DNA of 64,000 nucleotides from Icerya purchasi (GCA_039619475.1 CM077115.1:588777643-588841642); one strand, 5' to 3'; counted from the first letter of the stretch, positions 42,100 to 53,865 are shown. Notes: generated by a model from the letters alone, not told the origin. Translations and numbers: made by a program.

Positions 42100-43160
42100 T
42101 TCCGTTTACTCATTGAAATATCCTCGTACAATATTGTAACTCAGAGGATAAAGAGATTTGTACCGTTACAGCTTTCTTATTTTTTTTTCCTTTTTACTGA
42201 TTATCCGTAATCTTTCGTTTGTCATCGATGATAGAGGCGTGGGTGGTGCGCTCACGTCTCCTTCGCTTCAGAACTCTGGGTCCTTCAGACTTTCTTCTTT
42301 CTGCTCTATCTTCTCGGCCGAATCGACCTCAATTCTTCGTGCCATTCATTTTATATTCTCTACAAGTGGGGTTCATAAATTCTTGATCGTTTCCGATTCC
42401 AAAGGCGTTCTTCAAGCCATCTCTTCTCCTTCTTCTCATTCATCTGACGGTATAATTCTCTCTATTCGATCTCCCACCTCTACCTTGCTCTGGCCCCGTT
42501 CCATCTTCATAGACTTTCTCTGGGTTCCTAGTCATTCCAGTATTGAGGACAATGACACTCGGCTGACTTTTTAGCTCGCTCAGCCGCCCGCAATGGTCCT
42601 TTCCTCGACTCTTTCCCTTTTTCAAATATTCTTTCCCTATCATGCTCTAATCATTTCAGAAACTTTGGTTGCACATGTATCCATCTTTATTCTCAAATCG
42701 CTTTTCGCAGCACCGTCTCATTCAAAATCGGTTTTCCTGCCTTGGTTTCATTCTATTCCTGCCTGTCGTCGTTCCACTGTTGTTTCCTTAATTAGACTCA
42801 GAAACAATCATTCTCTACTCCCTTCTTCTCGCTTTCGTTTTTCTTTAGCTCGTTCTCCTTTCTGCTCTCTTCACGCTTCTGAGTCTCCTTTTATTTGTGA
42901 CTCAAATCATATCCTTTTCAAATATTCTTCACTCCTTAACGAACGCTCCCTTTTATATACACCTAATTTTCAGCTCTGGGTCATTCTACTCCCTTTAACG
43001 TTACCTCTGTATCCTTTCCGTCCCATTGCCTTCAGTTGTGCCACTCCTGCTGTCCTTTATGAGTTCCATTTCTGACCCCCTAGCTATTTAGTTCTATCTC
43101 TTGAATTATCTTGTTATTGGGTCAAGGCCACTGGCGCGCCCAGGGTAGAAAAAAAACAAA
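42100..43160 (+). mobile_element. LINE-C 3' part with the fullest RNase H, plus strand
   Basis: Plus strand: VIDDRGVGGALTSP (first catalytic position, TDGS altered), FRLSSFCSIFSAESTSILRA (Glu), KFLIVSDSKGVLQAISSPSS (Asp), FIDFLWVPSHSSIEDNDT (His region). After a frameshift, SARNGPFLDSFPFSN, NNHSLLPSSRFRFSLARSPF and tail CDSNHILFKYSSLLNERSLL (second Cys lost to Tyr). The 3' end GGGTCAAGGCCACTGGCGCGCC is followed by an A-rich tail at 43149-43169. The RNase H frame is open for 138 codons. The 5' truncation is at about 42100. Confidence 0.86.
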
Positions 43161-43169
43161 CAAAAAAAA

Positions 43170-43721
43170 GTCATCATATCGGCATAAAAATCTCGTCTCA
43201 TTTCTAAAAAAAAAACCAAAAAAAGAGCGGCTTCTATGATAATCTATTGAGATCTGTTGCGGGAACTGTATTGTTTTTCTTGCCGGATGAGGGAAAAAAA
43301 AGTAGCGAAAGATGGCATGCAGCTAAAAAAAACATCAATTGGGGGTCGCAGCAGATGAATTTTCAGGTTCACAATTCATTACTCATTTTGAAACAACTCT
43401 TAAAAAACTAACATGGTCAAATCATTGGGCCAGGAATCAAAGAATAAAAATATTAAGTACCCTAAATTAATTACTAAGAAGTAATAATTATTTTATTTGT
43501 ATAATATATTGAAGTGAATTTTTACGTTTATTGTTTTATACGTTAGAGTTCATTTTAGATTTTCTTTTTCGAATTTTGCATATTATCATGTTTATATGTT
43601 ACAGTTATGCATTCTTATACAGCGTACTAATTTATATTTCCTTACAATATGTTCCGAATTATGCAATACGATATTTGAAAATATATTTTCATTGCAGTGG
43701 TGCAAACTTGGCTTTCTACCC
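43170..43721. other. Intergenic
   Basis: Short frame at 43531-43725 without motifs. Nothing recognised. Confidence 0.5.
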
Positions 43722-43831
43722 ATAAAACTTAATATTAAATGTAGGTGAATACATCCTGTTTGTTAAAATGGTATAATAAAATAAACTTTAATAACAAACA
43801 ATATAGATCAATAAATTAGATAAATACCTAT

Positions 43832-43868
43832 TTAGAAACGTTTTCGGGCATAACCCATCATCAGCTAA
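43832..43868 (-). ncRNA. Hammerhead-ribozyme-like motif, minus strand arm
   Basis: Mirror copy of the motif at 43903-43939, created by the perfect palindrome. Core CTGATGA at 43864-43858, stem-loop II, GAAA, short stem III AAC/GTT. See the plus-strand entry for the base-by-base reading and the caveat. Confidence 0.6.
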
Positions 43869-43902
43869 CACTAACTTGTTTTAAGTTTCCTTTAAGTTAG
43901 TG

Positions 43903-43939
43903 TTAGCTGATGATGGGTTATGCCCGAAAACGTTTCTAA
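43903..43939 (+). ncRNA. Hammerhead-ribozyme-like motif (type I layout), plus strand arm
   Basis: Read 5' to 3': stem I strand TTAG, core CTGATGA (43907-43913), a T, stem II GGG-TTATG-CCC, then GAA with stem III AAC/GTT (no loop), then T (H17), then CTAA, which closes stem I with TTAG. All invariant core bases (CUGAUGA, GAA, the A-U start of stem III, a non-G cleavage base) are in place. Oddities: an unpaired T before stem II, U rather than C at the cleavage position, and a loop-less 3-bp stem III, as in small dimer-acting hammerheads. Predicted cleavage after 43935. Activity not shown. Confidence 0.62.
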
Positions 43940-44011
43940 ATAGGTATTTATCTAATTTATTGATCTATATTGTTTGTTATTAAAGTTTATTTTATTATAA
44001 AACTTAATATT

Positions 44012-44911
44012 GTTAATTATACACATGTTATTTCTGTGATAGAGAGAATGATTATGTACTACACTATGAATTAGGAACGGAATTCTCTGTACTAGAACAT
44101 TAGCAAATGCTGCGAGTGTTTCAGTTAGTTACAATGGACTTCCAGAAGTTTCTGTGTTTTCTTAATCCACCGTATTGATTCATTCTTTATCCTCTTCGCT
44201 TGGTATACTAGATTTAATATTTACGGGAAATCTAAATGTTTATGCAGTGTGCGGGTGCAGTCGTAACGAACGAGAAAGGTAGATCAGAGATTATTCGTTG
44301 CGCTTCGAACACTTTTGCGCAACGAAAGATGGTTCCATTTATTATTGTAATCATCGTTATTCATTAGTAGCTTTTGAGAGAAAACTACAAAAATTTTTTT
44401 CCATTGATATCCGAAGTATTTTACATGAATGTATTTAGATATTAATCTTCCTGCATTCACAATATTTCCACATGTATAATGTTAATTTTATTGAATCGTA
44501 TTAAAATTCACTTTAAATTAAATTGCTGTTTTTACACATCATTTGGATCAACTTTGTCCTTAATTTGCCAGGCGGCCACGCGTCTCTTATCTTTTCACGT
44601 ACGAATTTTATCACTTTTTCCTGAGACGTAAAATTTTTCTTTACTTTTAAATTTGATATTGTAAAATAAATTATTATTGAAATTAGCTTTTCACTTATAA
44701 AAATAAGTCGCTTGTCCTCATTGCCGTTTATTTCCAGTTTCACGATTATCAGCTTTATTTTACCTTCTCTTGCTGATAATCAAAGTACAAATTTAATTTC
44801 GCTCTTCAACTATTGCACCGAATTTTTCCACCATCTTAATGATTTTTATTTTCAGTTTCTAACAACCCGAAAATATCTCTCCCGTTATATTTCCGCATTA
44901 CCTAATGCTTA

Positions 44912-44913
<2 letters not shown>
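44012..44913. other. Intergenic
   Basis: Overlapping short frames at 44513-44966 on both strands lack motifs. Ends at a T30 run. Confidence 0.5.
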
Positions 44914-44944
<31 letters not shown>

Positions 44945-45505
44945 GGTTCTTCTACAAGGGTATTAAGAACAAAGGAAAAAAGACGCAAGAAACTCAGATC
45001 TTTACACGATCAGAGACAGCCGACTAAAAGGAATCAAGAGCAGGAGAAGGAAGGAAGAGAATGAACGAAGCACCAATTTGTAAAATGGAGGAATAGAAAA
45101 CTTGATCGGTTACAAGAGATGAACACTCGAACATTATGTGATCGGGATCACACACGAATTGAATATTGGAGGGGTGCAATGGATAAAAAGAAGACGGTAC
45201 AAGAGAGTAACGGAAAAGCGAGGAAGGAAGCAAACTGTGCCCAAAGCGCAAGCGGCAAATCGTAGAGATGTTGGAGCGACGCATGGAAGGAAAGTCAAGA
45301 AACCAGGGACAACGAGGAAGGGAAGGCTGAATAGATAAGAAAAATGAATCCGGGTTGGAGAAAGAGGAAATGTAAGAGTCAAACCATAGATTGGAATGAG
45401 CAGTAGCAAAACAGAAGGGTAATATTGGAAGAAGAGAAAACAGGAAGAAACCTACCGGAAGAGAAAGATAACCGAGCGAATGAATCGACTAGCTCATGAT
45501 ATTTT
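44914..45505 (-). mobile_element. LINE-C 3' fragment, minus strand, with A30 tail
   Basis: T30 at 44914-44943 is the poly(A) of a minus-strand LINE. The minus strand reads ELVDSFARLSFSGRFLPVFS (end of RNase H), SNISTICRLRFGHSLLPSSL, CDPDHIMFECSSLVTDQVFY and LQIGASFIL, and ends near 45000. Two frameshifts. The 3' end is TAGAAGAACCC rather than GACGCGCCC. The long pure tail suggests a fairly recent insertion. Confidence 0.82.
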
Positions 45506-48305
45506 TTAATATGATTCCTTCTTTGATAAAACCACTATGTATAGCCTTAAAATCATATTGTACAGATCACTGTTTTCTAATTTTATTTCTTCGTATAAAG
45601 TATTTATAAATTCCATGGTGGGATTTCTTATTCATTAGCCTGCACATTAATAAGAAGTGTATTCATTATATTTCCAAAAATGAAAACCGCCACCGAATGC
45701 AAACGCAGCAGATGGAACTTTTACATTGAGTTCGTCAGGTCCAAAATCGCAAGTAATTACTGATGGAAATTGGCAGTATCGATATCCTAAGAGATACGTG
45801 GTCGTGTTCCTCCCCCTTAGGCTATAATCGACTACGAGAGAGAGAGAGTTACGTTATCCCTGTTATATCTAAACTCTCTTTGTTTTTACTATTTTTCCTC
45901 GCTATTTGAATTCGATTATTGTTAGTGTTTTTTATAAATTATTGTAAATTAATCTCGTTTTGACTAATAATCCTATATTTAAAATTTATAATTAAATTTG
46001 AACATATCGATATATCGTTTTAAATCACCGCTGTCATCGTTTTTAATATTTATATTTTTTTACTTTCTTTGTGTCAACTTTAATCACTACTACCACGATT
46101 ATGGATTATGCGACTCGGGAACATGTCGGTATTTTATGTATTTGGTGGAAGATTAAATTTTCTGCTTTCGTAGTTTGTTTTACAATAATTTATTTTTGTT
46201 GTTTTTTATTAATTTAGTATGGAATTAAAAACCCATTAGCGTAACTAATCTAATTACTTTACAGCATGTGATGTGATTTTATACTTGATATTATATCCCT
46301 GAATCAGGAACACCGATAACAGTGTTAAAACTATAAACGCAGCAACTGCTACACTGGATCACCGTGGAATACCTAAAGAAAGTTGACACAAAAAAATACC
46401 TTCCACATGAATTGTATAAAGTATAAATTTTTGATTAAACATTCCGGAAAAAATTTTATAAGAAGCGCATATGATTGGCTCAAATTTCAGTTTCGCCGAT
46501 GTTCCATGATCATGGTTAGAAATATATGCATATATATTTGTAATATTCCGTGATCATGAAACCTTATATTTCGAAACGCACCGAATTAGATAATAAATAT
46601 ATTATTTTAATAAGTGTGTATTTCGGTACTATTTACACCATTCTGTCATGGGTAACTGATAGAAGTGGCCGTCATTTTCTCCCACTTTCAATCATTTTTC
46701 ACCTTTCATATGGTAACAGAAAAAAAAATAAAAACGGCTGATTTAATAAATAAAATTTAATTAATTACATCGAATTCTGTTATCCTGTTTGCTGGAATTA
46801 TAAAAATTAAAGTATGACTATGAAAATAGCAACAAAAAACTAGAAACTGCATTCGATAATACACTTATTTGTAGGATTTTCTATGAATTTTTAGGAATCT
46901 CGGCTTCAGCTCAAAAGAGGAAACCTATTCTACGGTATAATATAAAAAATAAGTTGATTATAAATAGCAAAAACAGAAATCATAGAAACGTGAGAATTCC
47001 TAGCATGTGTTAATAAATGGAAATAATTCTCTTTAATTAATTACGCTGATAAAGAAATTAAATTCTAAATTTTTATTCCTAAACTAAAACTAAGTGAAAC
47101 TATTAATAACACCTGTGTGAAAAAAGAGCGCTTAAACGGTGATGCTGGTGCTTAAATTAACGATAAACAAAAATGATCTTCTTAAGTAATAAAAATAAAA
47201 CATAAGCGAAAAAATAAAGGAACAATAAAAAGTAAGAATGTTCTGGGTAAATTACCCATTTTTAAAACTTAAAAGGAATTTTCGATGTTTTTAACTCGAA
47301 CAACGTTAAGGTTAATTATCTTTGTCGTTCAAATTCCGTTTTTATTATCACAGCTAAGAATTCCCAATTCCGTTTTTATTATCACAGCTAAGAATTCCCA
47401 ATTCCGTTTTTACGATATACACTACGTTAACGAAAGATATTAGCACTTAAAAAGGGGATTTGAACTTTGATGCGTTCTGCTACCGAATGTAGAATGACTC
47501 TTCCTTTTTCTAAAAGGGTCGAAGATTTAGGTGTCTGTTTTCTTCTATGTAACTGAAAATGTACAAAAAAATTTTATTCAAAAATTGAAAAAATCCCAAA
47601 TGACCCGAAATTGAACGTAAACACAATTTATTTGCTTAATTATCGAAGTGGTATTCAGGTAAAGCCATCTTTAGCTGGAAAAATAGAAATTACAACACGA
47701 ACACAGAAGCGAATAAATGTGGAGAAATAATGAAAATTTTAGAATGTTTACGTGTCATGTTTATATAAAAAACAAAAAAAAACAAAAAAAGCGAAGAAGT
47801 CGAGGTAAAAAAAAACTAGAGGAATTATAATAACAACATCAGTAAAAAAATGGTAAAAGTCGACTGTAACTAATTATAATAAAAATGGAGATAGAAACAC
47901 CCGAAAAAATATATACATAAGCTGCCATTGCATCGGCATAATTGAAAATGGTAGTGTAATTCATACCTGTTTTTGCTAGAACAATTATTGAAAATAATGC
48001 GTATACTTTAAATTTTAACAATGGAAAAAGGCTGCACCTTATTTTTAGCAAAAACTGAAAATCACATTACAGCTCGAACGAATGGTAATTGTACGGTGCG
48101 AATATAACGTGCATATTGAAAATGTCAAATAAAAATGTCTTTTTTGAAAATTCGAACTTCAAAAAGCAAAAAGAGATTAAAAACTATTTTTCAAAAAATA
48201 CGTAAGGCGTGATATGCGCAACATAAATATATTTATGCAATTTATACTCTTATTCACTTTCAATCTCTTTTAAGCTCGCACTGATATTAATATAATTTTG
48301 CTATC
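45506..48305. other. Longest featureless stretch (2.8 kb)
   Basis: AT-rich with short frames at 46550-46741 and 48051-47839 that show no motif, an AG-run near 45838, and a 34-bp tandem repeat at 47332. It may hold intronic or ancient repeat DNA; I see nothing assignable. Confidence 0.55.
47332..47412. repeat. 34-bp tandem repeat, 2.4 units
   Basis: aattccgtttttattatcac followed by AGCTAAGAATTCCC, repeated exactly at 47366 and begun again at 47400. Confidence 0.92.
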
Positions 48306-48309
48306 GAGA

Positions 48310-48870
48310 ACCTGGCTTCAGTTGTCTATCATTTTTCAATGCAAGCTTTTAGATGCTATAGAGATGCGGTGATAGACACAGGATGGTTATGAAGGAGCGG
48401 TGATTCTAGTTAAAAAGAATGCCGTTTGTAAATTCATCAGTCTCAATTCTTTCGCTAATTCCTTATAGACAATTTTGTTTTAGTATCTGCTAGTTTCAAA
48501 GGAAAATAACTTATTTTGTTGTTAATATACTGTTCCCTTAATGCTGATTTTAATAGAGAGAGTTTCATAAATCTTATTAACAGTTCACCCCCAGATTAGT
48601 TTTTATTATCTGTGGTAGTGATTTTAACGAACTTCGTTGGGACTAGGATTTTAATTCTGAAAATGCCAAGAGGTGTCGCACTGCTGATATAAGTATTAAT
48701 ACTACCATAGTTTTAACCAATGACGGGTCTCGTATTTCCCCTATGTTTCTACTAATCTTATTACTAAATCTAACTAGTCAGTTTTGCAGTTTCCCTCGAG
48801 TAGCAATCATCTCCCAATTAATTTATTAATGGATACCAACAACCATGTTTTGTATCAAAGGGGGAACCAG
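48310..48870 (+). pseudogene. I-group LINE endonuclease fragment
   Basis: The plus strand reads RTWLQ (the ETWL block with Glu changed), DGYEGAVILVKKNAVCKFIS, VILTNFVG or, in frame, SDFNEL (the GDFN block), IVLTNDGSRIS, and SSSNHLPINL at the SDHxPI site with Asp changed to Asn. The spacing and DGYGGVAILV-type block fit the endonuclease of RNase H-bearing LINEs and could be the 5' part of LINE-C. Three or more frame changes. No RT follows. Confidence 0.6.
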
Positions 48871-49416
48871 AGAGATATTTTGAGAAAGGAAATTATATAA
48901 TTACGTAGTGTCTCTTTTATATGATAGGAAGTAGATTTGAGAAATACCCTTTGTTTCATAAAGAAAATCGCTTAGCGACCAGCTCTTTAGGAATTTAAAA
49001 ATGTTTTAAAAATACATAATTATTACAATTTTTAATTTAACTTTTATTTTTTTGTAGGGAGGGGGGGTAAAACGAAATTATACAATTGTACTTAAAAAAT
49101 GGTAGTTTAGAATTTGAATAGTGAATTATTGGAAAGAATAGAACGAGATAGTATTTTTATTAGACTTTACTTCCTTTTTATTTTTGTTAGTAATCCGATC
49201 CGAATTCTTTGTCCGTAAGCAAGTTTAAATATATTTCTCATTGAACTATTTTTAATTAAGATTACAAAATAACAAAAAAATAAAAAATAAATAAGAAAGG
49301 CAAAACATCGATGACAGTTGCGTTTAAAACCGAATAGAAACGTGACATTAATAGTTTTACTAGAAAATAGTATTAAATATTAGTTATAATTAAATCCGCA
49401 GGTATAACATTTATAC
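48871..49416. other. Intergenic before the Jockey element
   Basis: No gene; a G8 run lies at about 49061-49068. Confidence 0.5.
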
Positions 49417-49755
49417 AAATCTTTTGTAGTATGATAATTTACGAATTCGATTGAGAGTGCTATCTATCGTTTGCTCGCGTTCGCGTCTTCCTTATCAGCG
49501 CATTGTAATCGACAGACCGGTGAGACCGTTCTTTTATTATCTATTGATAAATATATATTGATTGATAAAACAATTATTAAAGTATTATGAAGAATCTGTG
49601 TAATATCTTATGTAATATTGGTTACGATAAGAAACAGTTCACGTTTTCTTGATTCATCAGTGCAACCATATATGGTTTCCGCATTTATTGTAGTAACCTT
49701 AAACGGTTTTATTTATGACAAAAGGTTCTTCTATTTCATATACTGAAATATTAAA

Positions 49756-50160
49756 ATGAGTAGTCATTCAGGTGCACCGCAGTCTGTCTATGGGATTACT
49801 ATGGAACAATACCAGCTTTGGCAGAAAGAGCTTAAGGCTAGAGAAGAAAAACAAGCTATTATGATTGAGCAACTCCAACAGCAAGTCAAAATGTTGACCG
49901 CTAAATCGAAAAATTATCAAAAACAAACTAAAGATACTCGTCCACGAGCAGATAATGTCCCGAATGAGACAAATTTGGGTAATAAATTGCAGCAGCAATA
50001 TACTGAAAATAACGAAGAAAATCAAATAAGAACTGACCAATCTCCTCAAAATAAAACAATTAAGCTATCAACAACAAAAATAACAACAACAAAACCAAAA
50101 GTAGATAATATAACTGACCATAACGGATATAGTCAAGTTCAACAAAAAAACAAAAATTAA
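49756..50160 (+). pseudogene. Jockey ORF1, N-terminal segment
   Basis: A 134-codon frame from the first ATG after the 5' UTR. Predicted coiled coil at about residues 16-52 (WQKELKAREEKQAIMIEQLQ), followed by a Gln/Asn/Thr/Lys-rich linker. Ends at a stop just before the PRE_C2HC region. The frame continues in register with the next segment only after a frame change, so ORF1 was originally one protein of about 370 residues. Confidence 0.75.
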
Positions 50161-50907
50161 AAGATCAAACTACATTACATCCAGAAAAAATTAAGTTGCC
50201 GCCAAGAATTTCAGTAAATGGCATAAATGATTTTAATACTTTTTATAAAGAAATAAATTCTGTATTTGATGAGGCAGTTGCCTTTAAAGTAATAAATAGT
50301 GGAGATATTATTGTTTCCTCTAAAAATGGACATACCTTTCGTACCTTAGTTCAAAATTTAAGGGCAAATAATGTAGCATATCATACGTATCAATTAAAAT
50401 CGCAGAGATCGTACAGAGTAATGGTAAAAGGTCTACATCCTATTACGGATATAAAGACAATAGAGGAAGATCTTGTACATGCGGGTCATGAGCCGCTTGA
50501 TATTATCAATATCACAAAAACTATTAAAGTACGTGACAACGAAAATAAAATAATTGACAGACAAAAGAAGTCCTACCCGCTGTTTTATGTAGATCTAAAA
50601 CCTAAGGATAATAATAAAGAAGTTTATGAAATAACTAAAATTGCATATTGTAAAGTAAAAATAGAGCCGTCACATAAAACCAGCGAAGCGCTGTCAACAG
50701 TTGAATCACACAGAAAAAAAATGTGGTAGACCGGTGAAGTGTTTTAAGTATGCAGGTGAGCATGATTCCAAATTATGCAAGGAAAAGAACCCAAAAAAGC
50801 TCAGATGTACTAACTGTAAAAAGGACCACACAGCTAATTATAAAGGCTGTGAAGTTTATCGTGAAATAGAAAAAAAGATTAAAGCACCTAAAGAAACAGT
50901 AGTGTAA
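50161..50907 (+). pseudogene. Jockey ORF1, PRE_C2HC domain and CCHC zinc knuckles
   Basis: LPPRISVNGINDFNTFYKEI, VISSKNG-type residues and RVMVKGLHPITDIKTIEEDL (about 50420-50480) match the PRE_C2HC domain that precedes zinc knuckles in Jockey gag-like proteins. After a frameshift at about 50700: CGRPVKCFKYAGEHDSKLC (one Cys changed to Tyr), then KLRCTNCKKDHTANYKGC. The protein should coat element RNA; one knuckle is damaged. Confidence 0.85.
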
Positions 50908-50910
50908 CGC

Positions 50911-51600
50911 TTGCAGAAGACAAGGTTACAAACAAAGCAAGTTGATACTATTAGAAATTCTTATAAACTTCAGGGATATTTAATATATCATACTCCTCAT
51001 CCTGATGGTGGGGCACATGGCGGATCAGCTGTAATTATTAAACAATGTATCCGGCATTTTATTCAACCGGAATATTGTGAAACTTTTGTAAAAGCAACTT
51101 GCATAGCTGTTGTACAGAGTAATACAATTCTCAGTGTAGCATCCGTTTACTTTCCACCTAAACATCTCTTGAAACAATCACAATATGAACAGTTTCTTCA
51201 ACATTTTGGAAACCGATTTATTATTGAAGGTGATTTCAATGCCAAGCATGAGGCATGGGGATCTTCCTCAGCCAACAGCAGAAATCCCAGTTCTGCTCAT
51301 GGAAAAGGAAAAGAGCTATTGAAGGAATTGCGCAATAATCATAGTTCTTTTATATCTGCAAGAAAGCCAACATACTGGCCAACAGATAGAAGGAAAAAGC
51401 CTGACTTAATTGATTTTTTCATTATAAAAGGAATTGCAATTAGTTTTGTATTAGCTGAAAACCTAATAGATCTATCATCAGATCATACACCAGTATTACT
51501 AACAACAAATACTACCGTCATACAAAAAAAAAAGAAAGGCTCTAATAAGCAAGGGTACAGATTGGATTTCGTGAGGAACTGGATTAAAGAATTGAGCTGA
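50911..51600 (+). pseudogene. Jockey AP endonuclease, N-terminus missing
   Basis: A 229-codon frame: QGYLIYHTPHPDGGAHGGSA (about residues 21-40), VASVYFPPKHLLKQSQYEQF, IIEGDFNAKHEAWGSSSANS (GDFN catalytic block, about 103-122), PTYWPTDRRKKPDLIDFFI, and LSSDHTPVLL (about 170-179). GDFN, D of DLIDFFI, and SDH are intact. The first 35 or so residues of the fold, including the N and E catalytic motifs, are missing directly after ORF1, so an internal deletion has fused the two ORFs. Confidence 0.88.
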
Positions 51601-51839
51601 ACATACGGCTTAAAAACCCTTATGAATTAGAAGTACAAACATATCTAGCTTCATAGGAGCTATCCAGGAGGCAGCTCAGGTTGCTATTCCACAACCAAAG
51701 AATGACAAATATTAAGAAATTGTCTATCCACTTGAAATTCATAATACGATAGCAGAGCGACGGAAAGCTCGCAGAAAGTGGCATAACATATGATAAGAAT
51801 AAATTTAATAATATTAACAATCAACTTCGGCGTCTTATT

Positions 51840-52850
51840 AAGAAGGTTAGAATGAAGACGTTTAAAGCTTTCTTAGAGGAACTTAGTCCTTATGCCGATA
51901 AGGACTATTCGCTATGGAAGGCTACTCGTCACATTAAGCGACCAGTAACCATAGTTCCACCGCTAAGAGATGAAACTGATAACTGGGCTCGATCTGATGA
52001 GGAAAAAGCGGAACTTTTTGCGCGTCATCTTTCTCGGGTGTTCACACCAAATGATATTCAGTCGGATATAAATCCGGTACCAAGCTACCTAGATAATCAA
52101 GTGATAAGACGTTTCAGCTCACTAGAGGCAGCAACAGAAATTGATAAAAATATCAACCCGAAGAAAGCTCCCGGTATAGATGAGATTTCACCAGCTGTGC
52201 TTAAAGAATTGTCACGCAAAAGTGTTATTCTTTTAACATATTTATTTAATGCATGCTTAGGACTTGAGCATGTACATAATGTTTTCAAGGTCGCACAGAT
52301 TATCATGCTTAAAAAACCAGAGAAGCCTGCAGAAGTAGTTAACTCATACAGGCCAATATCAATACTACCAGCGGTTGCTGAGAAATTGTTACTGAAACGT
52401 TTACTACCACTAGTTGAAGAACACCTTTCACTTCATCAGTCTGGATTTTGTAAAAAACATTCCACAATCGATCAAGTGCATCGGGTTCTTGCAGTAATAA
52501 ATAGGGCTCTAGAAGAAAAGAAGTATTGTCCTGTCATCTTCTTAGACATTGCACAAGCATTCGATAATGTGTGGCATGAAGGCCTGATCTTTAAGCTGAG
52601 TCATCAGCTGCCAGGTAACCTATGTCGATTGGTTAGGTCATATCTAGCATATCGGAAGTTCAGAGTTAGTCATGCGGATGCTAAATCAACATTTTACAAT
52701 ATCCAGGCTGGATTTTCTCCCAAGGGAGTGCCTTTGGACCTCTTTTGTATCCCCTGCATGCACAAGATTTGCCTGTAAATGATGATAGTACCACCGCTGC
52801 AACATTTGCTAATGATACCGCTTTAATGGCTGTCAACCAGAATCAGGGTG
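51840..52850 (+). pseudogene. Jockey reverse transcriptase
   Basis: The 308-codon frame at 51852-52778 has SLWKATRHIKRP, NPKKAPGIDEISPAVLKELS, SYRPISILPAVAEKLLLKRL, HQSGFCKKHSTIDQVHRVLA, VIFLDIAQAFDNVWHEGLIF (palm A, catalytic Asp) and SPKGVP. A deletion of the QGSVL codons then shifts the frame. In the next frame it reads GPLLYPLHAQDLP and TFANDTALM, where the catalytic box FADD has become FAND. RT is therefore inactive twice over. The linker 51600-51850 to the endonuclease is also frame-broken. Confidence 0.88.
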
Positions 52851-52852
52851 AT

Positions 52853-53350
52853 GTTACAAACAAGCTTCAGCAAAGGGTTGATTCGGTGTATAAATAGACT
52901 TAGAAGGTGGAATATTATGTTGAATGGGCAGAAATCCATCCACGTTTTCTTTACACTACGTACTGCTAGTGATCAATACCGCATATATCTTGGTAATCAG
53001 GCGAATCCACAAGCTGATTCTGCAAGGTGGATGCGTCCTGTAAACTATTATTGCACAAACAAATCATTAAACCGATTTGGACGTAGGGGATGTACTGCGC
53101 GTTTCAATCGAGAAATGACTCAGCGGCGTCAAAATATAATCTTACGTGAAATTGTAGATGCAAATCGATATTCACGTAATGATGATATTCATAGGGATCT
53201 CCAGATGGCTACCGTCAACGATTTCATTAAGGAGTTTGCTTAGATACACGAGAAGCATTTGCATAATCACATGAATGTGGAAGTAATACAGCTGCTAGGT
53301 ACCGGCTATGACACCAGACGTTTTAAACGCAGACATCCACTAGACTTAGT
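52853..53350 (+). pseudogene. Jockey ORF2 thumb/C-terminus, internally deleted
   Basis: RLRRWNIMLNGQKSIHVFFT follows the palm. The chain then jumps from QYRIYLGNQANPQADS to RWMRPVNYYCTNKSLN, losing the KYLGL-type thumb core. It ends with NRYSRNDDIHRDLQMATVND and a stop at 53241, with family-like residues continuing after it. Confidence 0.7.
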
Positions 53351-53512
53351 TATCTGAATATAAATATGGGGTGAAGTTACTGGACTTATACTCCAAATAA
53401 GATTTAATTGTTAAACATTATTATTATTATTATTGGTACTTATTTAATTTCACGGTTAAGATTGTACCTTTATTATTAAATTAAAAAATAAAAAATAAAT
53501 CTTTTGTAGTAT

Positions 53513-53865
53513 AAATTAAGTTTTTCTGTTGCAATCAATTTTTTCATCTAAATTTTGGTTCTTGGCGGGGGGACGTCTTCCATTTCTCCCTCCGTGGACC
53601 CGCCACTGTTTATATAAATTAGAGAATACTTTCATTGATCATTTTAAGTTGATCTGCGTAAGAATTATTGTGTGTATTTTATTGACGAGAATTTATTACA
53701 TGATGCTTTTATGGGAGCGATTAATATGGTTATTAATAGTTAAAGCTTACCTCGGTAGACGTTTTCCTGTTTCCTGGTAAGATTTGAATTTTCGTAAATT
53801 TAACTTAGGATATTTCGTAAAAGTAAGAGAATGTCAGATTATCTAAACTGTAAAAACAAGAAGCT
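53513..53865. other. Intergenic
   Basis: Short GC-rich patch near 53560-53610; no recognised content. Confidence 0.5.

Larger units (their letters stand above)
43722..44011. mobile_element. Penelope-type hammerhead palindrome with a 15-bp target duplication
   Basis: A perfect inverted repeat: arms 43772-43877 and 43894-43999 (106 bp each, no mismatch seen) around a 16-nt loop. The 15-nt direct repeat ataaaacttaatatt lies outside at 43722-43736 and at 43997-44011, overlapping the arm end by 3 nt. About 35 extra bases sit between the left direct repeat and the left arm. Hammerhead-bearing inverted terminal repeats with extra tails are known from Penelope-like elements. No RT or GIY-YIG frame is present, so this is a terminal-only or non-autonomous derivative. 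Confidence 0.75.
49433..53496 (+). mobile_element. Near full-length Jockey element, 4.06 kb
   Basis: Bounded by a perfect 16-bp target-site duplication, aaatcttttgtagtat, at 49417-49432 and 53497-53512. Order: 5' UTR (about 320 bp), ORF1 (gag-like) 49756-50907, endonuclease 50911-51600, RT 51840-52850, thumb/C-terminus 52853-53350, 3' UTR and A-rich end. Unlike the LINE-C copies it is not 5'-truncated, but it has internal deletions (endonuclease N-terminus, thumb), frameshifts and a mutated catalytic box. No RNase H, as expected for Jockey. Confidence 0.9.

Noticed and set aside
45506..48305. Search for a host gene in the longest element-free stretch
   Set aside because: No frame above about 70 codons, no conserved motif, and no run of splice signals with coding phase.
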